A stretch of DNA of 64,000 bases, taken from contig NC_012030.1 of NCBI RefSeq assembly GCF_000022205.1, forward strand, positions 367,339 through 431,338, in the 5' to 3' direction. Of the stretch, positions 61,191 to 64,000 are shown piece after piece. Numbering within the stretch: position 1 is the first letter of the stretch; each line of letters starts with the position of its first letter. The notes under the pieces are model-generated. The model was not told the origin of the DNA. It saw nothing but the letters and a program-made list of their open reading frames with translations, and ran no database searches. The translations under genes and the position numbers were made by a program. This DNA comes from Halorubrum lacusprofundi ATCC 49239 (GTDB lineage Archaea > Halobacteriota > Halobacteria > Halobacteriales > Haloferacaceae).

Positions 61191-61979
61191 TTACCGCCGG
61201 TTGCGCATATTGAGATTTACTTCAATGACGTTTGCCGAACTCACAAGTCGTTCGGGAATGGTCTCCCGGAAGCGTTCGCCTTGCATGAAGCTCGTCGGAC
61301 CGGAAACACTCAACGAACCGAGCACCTCTCCGTCGGGAGCCTGTACTGGTGTCCCAACCGCACGAAATCGCTTGATCTCTTCTTCATCGTTGCAGGCGTA
61401 TCCTCGCTCACGGATCTCTTGTAGCTCTTCAAGCAACGTCTCACGGCTCGTGATGGTGTTTTCCGTTCGTTTCGGAAGGCCGTGGGTTTCGATAATTTCC
61501 CGACGTCGCTCCTCGGGTAGGTGCGCGAGAATCGCCTTTCCAGAGGCTGTATAGTGGAGATGGTCCCGTTGTTGGGGTTTGGTCGTCTGGTATTCCCCGT
61601 CGACGCTCGTGTCGCCTTTCACCTGATAGAGGTTGACACCGCGTCCGTTTTCTTCCGTGACGATATGGACGTACTGACTCGTTTCGCTTGCGAGTTGGTC
61701 GACCTGTGGCTTCCCATGGCGATAGAGTGGATTCCGGTCGCGGACGTACTGTCCGACCGTGAACAATTTAAGTGCGAGTTCGTACTGCCCATCGCGTTTA
61801 ATCACGAACTCGTTTTCCACGAGCGTTGTTAGGTGTGCGTGCGCAGTACTCTTTGAGATCTCGAGTTCGGCCGCGAGTTCGGTAACGCCGACACCGTCGT
61901 TTTCCTTAAGCACCGACATCACCCGGGCAGCCATCGAGACCGTCTGTAGCGTCCGTCCCCCGCTGTTCGTGTTTGACAT
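61191..61979 (-). CDS. IclR-family transcriptional regulator
   Basis: 262 residues. Winged helix at 15-75 (RVMSVLKENDGVGVTELAAE, LEISKSTAHAHLTTLVENEF). The IclR effector domain spans 80-255: ALKLFTVGQYVRDRNPLYRH, VHIVTEENGRGVNLYQVKGD, YTASGKAILAHLPEE, RERGYACNDEEEIKRFRAVG. Family members bind small metabolites and control catabolic or transport operons. It is divergent from a solute-binding protein gene, with two identical palindromes between them, so control of that transporter and of itself is likely. Confidence 0.94.
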   Translation of the reverse strand: MSNTNSGGRTLQTVSMAARVMSVLKENDGVGVTELAAELEISKSTAHAHLTTLVENEFVIKRDGQYELALKLFTVGQYVRDRNPLYRHGKPQVDQLASETSQYVHIVTEENGRGVNLYQVKGDTSVDGEYQTTKPQQRDHLHYTASGKAILAHLPEERRREIIETHGLPKRTENTITSRETLLEELQEIRERGYACNDEEEIKRFRAVGTPVQAPDGEVLGSLSVSGPTSFMQGERFRETIPERLVSSANVIEVNLNMRNRR

Positions 61980-62010
61980 ATACTTATTTGTTTGCTTAAA
62001 CTACTTTAGC

Positions 62011-62027
62011 GTTCGTATATCGCGAAC
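62011..62027. promoter_or_regulatory. Palindromic operator-like site 1
   Basis: GTTCG and CGAAC flank TATATCG, 32 bases before the IclR start codon. The same arms and same spacer pattern (xAxATCG) recur at 62136. Confidence 0.68.
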
Positions 62028-62135
62028 AATATGCAGTCGATACTGTACGTGTTTGTTGTATTCTGGGTGAAAACCTTTGTTTGACTGGTTATTCTTCCTC
62101 GTGACCTCGCAATGCGTCTCTCGACTGACGCTCCC

Positions 62136-62152
62136 GTTCGGACATCGCGAAC
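62136..62152. promoter_or_regulatory. Palindromic operator-like site 2
   Basis: GTTCG and CGAAC flank GACATCG. It lies 154 bases before the solute-binding protein start and 125 bases from site 1, so one regulator could bind both and control both directions. Confidence 0.68.
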
Positions 62153-62305
62153 GAGAATTCAATCGAAAAAATATGTATGTTGCGTAATTCTTATAAATGT
62201 GTGTAGTATTTGGCTCAATGTTCCGAGAATGAATATGAATGCCCATATTCCGAAGGAAAGAGTGCACAGTCTAAAATTAAAAAGATCCGTTCATGGGAGG
62301 TTCCA

Positions 62306-63997
62306 ATGAACGACACCACCGAGCCAACCGAAGAGGTAGCAGGCGAGGTTTCGGTCACGGACCTCCTCACGAACAAATCCCGGCGTCGGTTCCTCTCGGG
62401 TCTCGGTGCTGTCGGGGCGGCCGGTCTCGCCGGTTGTACTGGTTCAGGAGGCTCTGAAGACACGACCACTAGCTCCGACGGCACAACCAGCAGCTCCGAC
62501 TCAACGCTCACTGCAAACGTCTCACAGCGGATCGGCACAATCGACCCCGCGAAAGGGACCGATTACGTGCAAGCGATGGTGCTTGTGAACCTCTACGATC
62601 CGCTCGTGTTTCCCAACAGCGAGGGTGAAATTCAACCGAATCTCGCCTCCGATTGGACCGTTTCGGAGGACAGCACGACCTACACGTTCACCCTGCGTGA
62701 GGATGTGACGTTCCACAGCGGAAACTCGTTTACTGCCGAGGACGTAAAATTCTCCACGGAGCGTTTTATCGATCTCGACCAGGGGTACGCCTCGCTGTTG
62801 AGCGGCGTCCTCGACAAAGAAAACATTACTGTCGAAGACGAGCAGACGGTCACCTTCGAGTTGAACCGGTCGTACGCGCCGTTCTTGCCCATCATGGTTC
62901 TCGTGTTCATGGTCGACAAGGCGACGATCATGGACAATTTAGAAGACGGCGAGTACGGCGACCGTGGTGACTACGGGCAAGCGTACATCAACAACAACGA
63001 CGCCGGATCCGGTGCATACCAACTCGAAGACTTCTCGCGGGGGAATTCCATCACCTTCGCCGCCTTCGACGACTACTTTGGCGAGTTCCCCGACGGCTCC
63101 TTCGATACGGTCGAAGTCCAGATCATTACTGAAAATTCGACGGTTCGAACGCTGATGCGAAACGGCGATCTGGATATGAGTGGTCAGTACCAGAACTCCC
63201 AGACGTACCAAGCCATCGACGAATCGGACAACGCACGTGTTGAAGAAATACCGACGTTCGGCCTACTGTACAACAAAATCAACACCCAGAAAGCTCCGAC
63301 GGATGACCGCGCCGTGCGCGAGGCGATCGCGTGGGGATTCGACTACGAGCAGGTTGTCAATACGATTCGGCCGAAAATGAATCGCGCACAGGGACCGCTG
63401 CCGCCGACGTGGGGCGAACACGACGAAGACGTTTTGCAACCGTCCTACGACCCGGATCGAGCGAGACGGGTCCTCGAAGACGCTGGCTACTCGGAGGGCG
63501 AACTCACCATCACGAACACGTACACCGAGTCATACGCTTTCCAAGAGCAGATTGCCCTGCTCTTCCAGGATAACATGGCAGATATCGGGATTAACGTTGA
63601 GCTGAATCCTCAGACGTGGGGGACGATCACAGAGTTGGCTACGTCACCGGAAGACACCCCACATACGAGCCAAGTGTTCTACGTTCCGACCTATCCCTCG
63701 CCGGATTCGATGTTCTACAACCAGTTCCACTCGGAGGCCGCAAACACGTGGATGAGCATGGAACATCTCGACAACGACGAGGTCGACGCCCTCATCGATG
63801 AGGCACGCCAGACGCCGGACCCGGAAGCCCGTGCCGAGATCTACCGGGAACTGCAGAATACCCTAGCTGATCTCTACTGTGATATGCACCTCTACCACAC
63901 GGTCAAAACAATCGGCTTCCAGAACGACGTTGAGGGGCTCACCCTCCGGCCAGCACAAGGCTTCGAATACACGTTCCGGGATCTCCACCAAGTCTAA
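62306..63997 (+). CDS. ABC transporter substrate-binding lipoprotein (family 5, peptide/nickel type)
   Basis: 563 residues from ATG 62306, supported by GGGAGG six bases upstream; a longer frame from 62210 lacks a signal. RRR at 26-28, a hydrophobic stretch and LAGC (Cys-44) form a Tat lipoprotein signal, followed by a Ser/Thr linker. The SBP_bac_5 domain follows: VLVNLYDPLVFPNSEGEIQP, LASDWTVSEDSTTYTFTLRE, DVTFHSGNSFTAEDVKFSTE, AIAWGFDYEQVV. It captures oligopeptides or a similar solute at the cell surface. Permease and ATPase genes should follow beyond the window. Probably controlled by the divergent IclR protein. Confidence 0.94.
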   Translation: MNDTTEPTEEVAGEVSVTDLLTNKSRRRFLSGLGAVGAAGLAGCTGSGGSEDTTTSSDGTTSSSDSTLTANVSQRIGTIDPAKGTDYVQAMVLVNLYDPLVFPNSEGEIQPNLASDWTVSEDSTTYTFTLREDVTFHSGNSFTAEDVKFSTERFIDLDQGYASLLSGVLDKENITVEDEQTVTFELNRSYAPFLPIMVLVFMVDKATIMDNLEDGEYGDRGDYGQAYINNNDAGSGAYQLEDFSRGNSITFAAFDDYFGEFPDGSFDTVEVQIITENSTVRTLMRNGDLDMSGQYQNSQTYQAIDESDNARVEEIPTFGLLYNKINTQKAPTDDRAVREAIAWGFDYEQVVNTIRPKMNRAQGPLPPTWGEHDEDVLQPSYDPDRARRVLEDAGYSEGELTITNTYTESYAFQEQIALLFQDNMADIGINVELNPQTWGTITELATSPEDTPHTSQVFYVPTYPSPDSMFYNQFHSEAANTWMSMEHLDNDEVDALIDEARQTPDPEARAEIYRELQNTLADLYCDMHLYHTVKTIGFQNDVEGLTLRPAQGFEYTFRDLHQV

Positions 63998-64000
63998 TGA

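Noticed and set aside
61105..61832. Plus-strand frames over the IclR gene
   Set aside because: Shadows of a well-supported minus-strand IclR protein.

Overview
The window comes from a haloarchaeon (class Halobacteria). The evidence is acidic proteins, an Orc1/Cdc6 initiator with archaeal origin-recognition boxes, Tat-type lipoprotein signals, 7TM/PAS histidine kinases with the haloarchaeal RHD/N-x-RN H-box, haloarchaeal insertion sequences (ISH3, ISH8, IS1595, IS630 and IS701 types) and TATA/leaderless gene starts. GC content looks modest for this class and coding density is low, with many IS remnants and broken genes. This is accessory DNA: a megaplasmid or a plastic chromosomal region carrying its own origin. 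No rRNA, tRNA or CRISPR array was seen.

Layout. 0-8.5 kb holds a regulator cassette (a 323-aa-type protein cut by the window edge, zinc ribbon, TRAM protein, winged-helix proteins, PadR) interrupted by a histidine kinase, a soluble chemoreceptor and an IS701-type element sitting in the end of an IS1595 remnant. 8.5-15 kb carries small zinc ribbons, two PD-(D/E)XK-like proteins, a PIN/HTH toxin-antitoxin-like pair, an orc1 relic and a phiH1-like repressor. It also has an RNA-like structured leader in front of a two-gene operon. 15-25 kb holds a 3'-truncated type IIG-like DNA methyltransferase facing a conjugation-type ATPase, with an ISH3 element between them. 25-34 kb has DUF5518, SelO, then a pile-up of elements (IS630 within ISH8 within a membrane-protein gene, a second IS630, an intact IS1595) and an autoregulated-looking wHTH gene. 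34.2-36.8 kb is a replication origin: a DUF6788-like gene, ORB repeats on both sides of an AT-rich stretch, orc1, four more ORBs, and a PolB C-terminal fragment. 37.2-43.7 kb repeats the regulator cassette and adds a lipoprotein, a MarR/PemK toxin-antitoxin pair and a broken Mrr-like membrane protein. 43.7-51 kb holds three multi-domain histidine kinases among remnants. 51-53 kb is decayed DNA with a broken tyrosine recombinase. 52.9-57.8 kb is a capA-capC-capB operon for poly-gamma-glutamate. 57.9-60.2 kb has a winged-helix relic and another 7TM kinase. 60.4-64 kb has a broken secreted-protein gene and an IclR regulator divergent from a solute-binding lipoprotein, with two identical operator-like palindromes between them.

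How the genes work together. The cap operon is a complete-looking polymer ligase/exporter/hydrolase-type set. The orc1 gene and its ORBs would drive replication of the replicon. The IclR gene and its two palindromes probably control the transporter. Five histidine kinases and one chemoreceptor occur without any receiver-domain gene in the window, so their partners lie elsewhere. The winged-helix family with a conserved promoter occurs four times (three intact, one relic), twice immediately divergent from a 7TM kinase, which suggests repeated duplication of a regulatory cassette.
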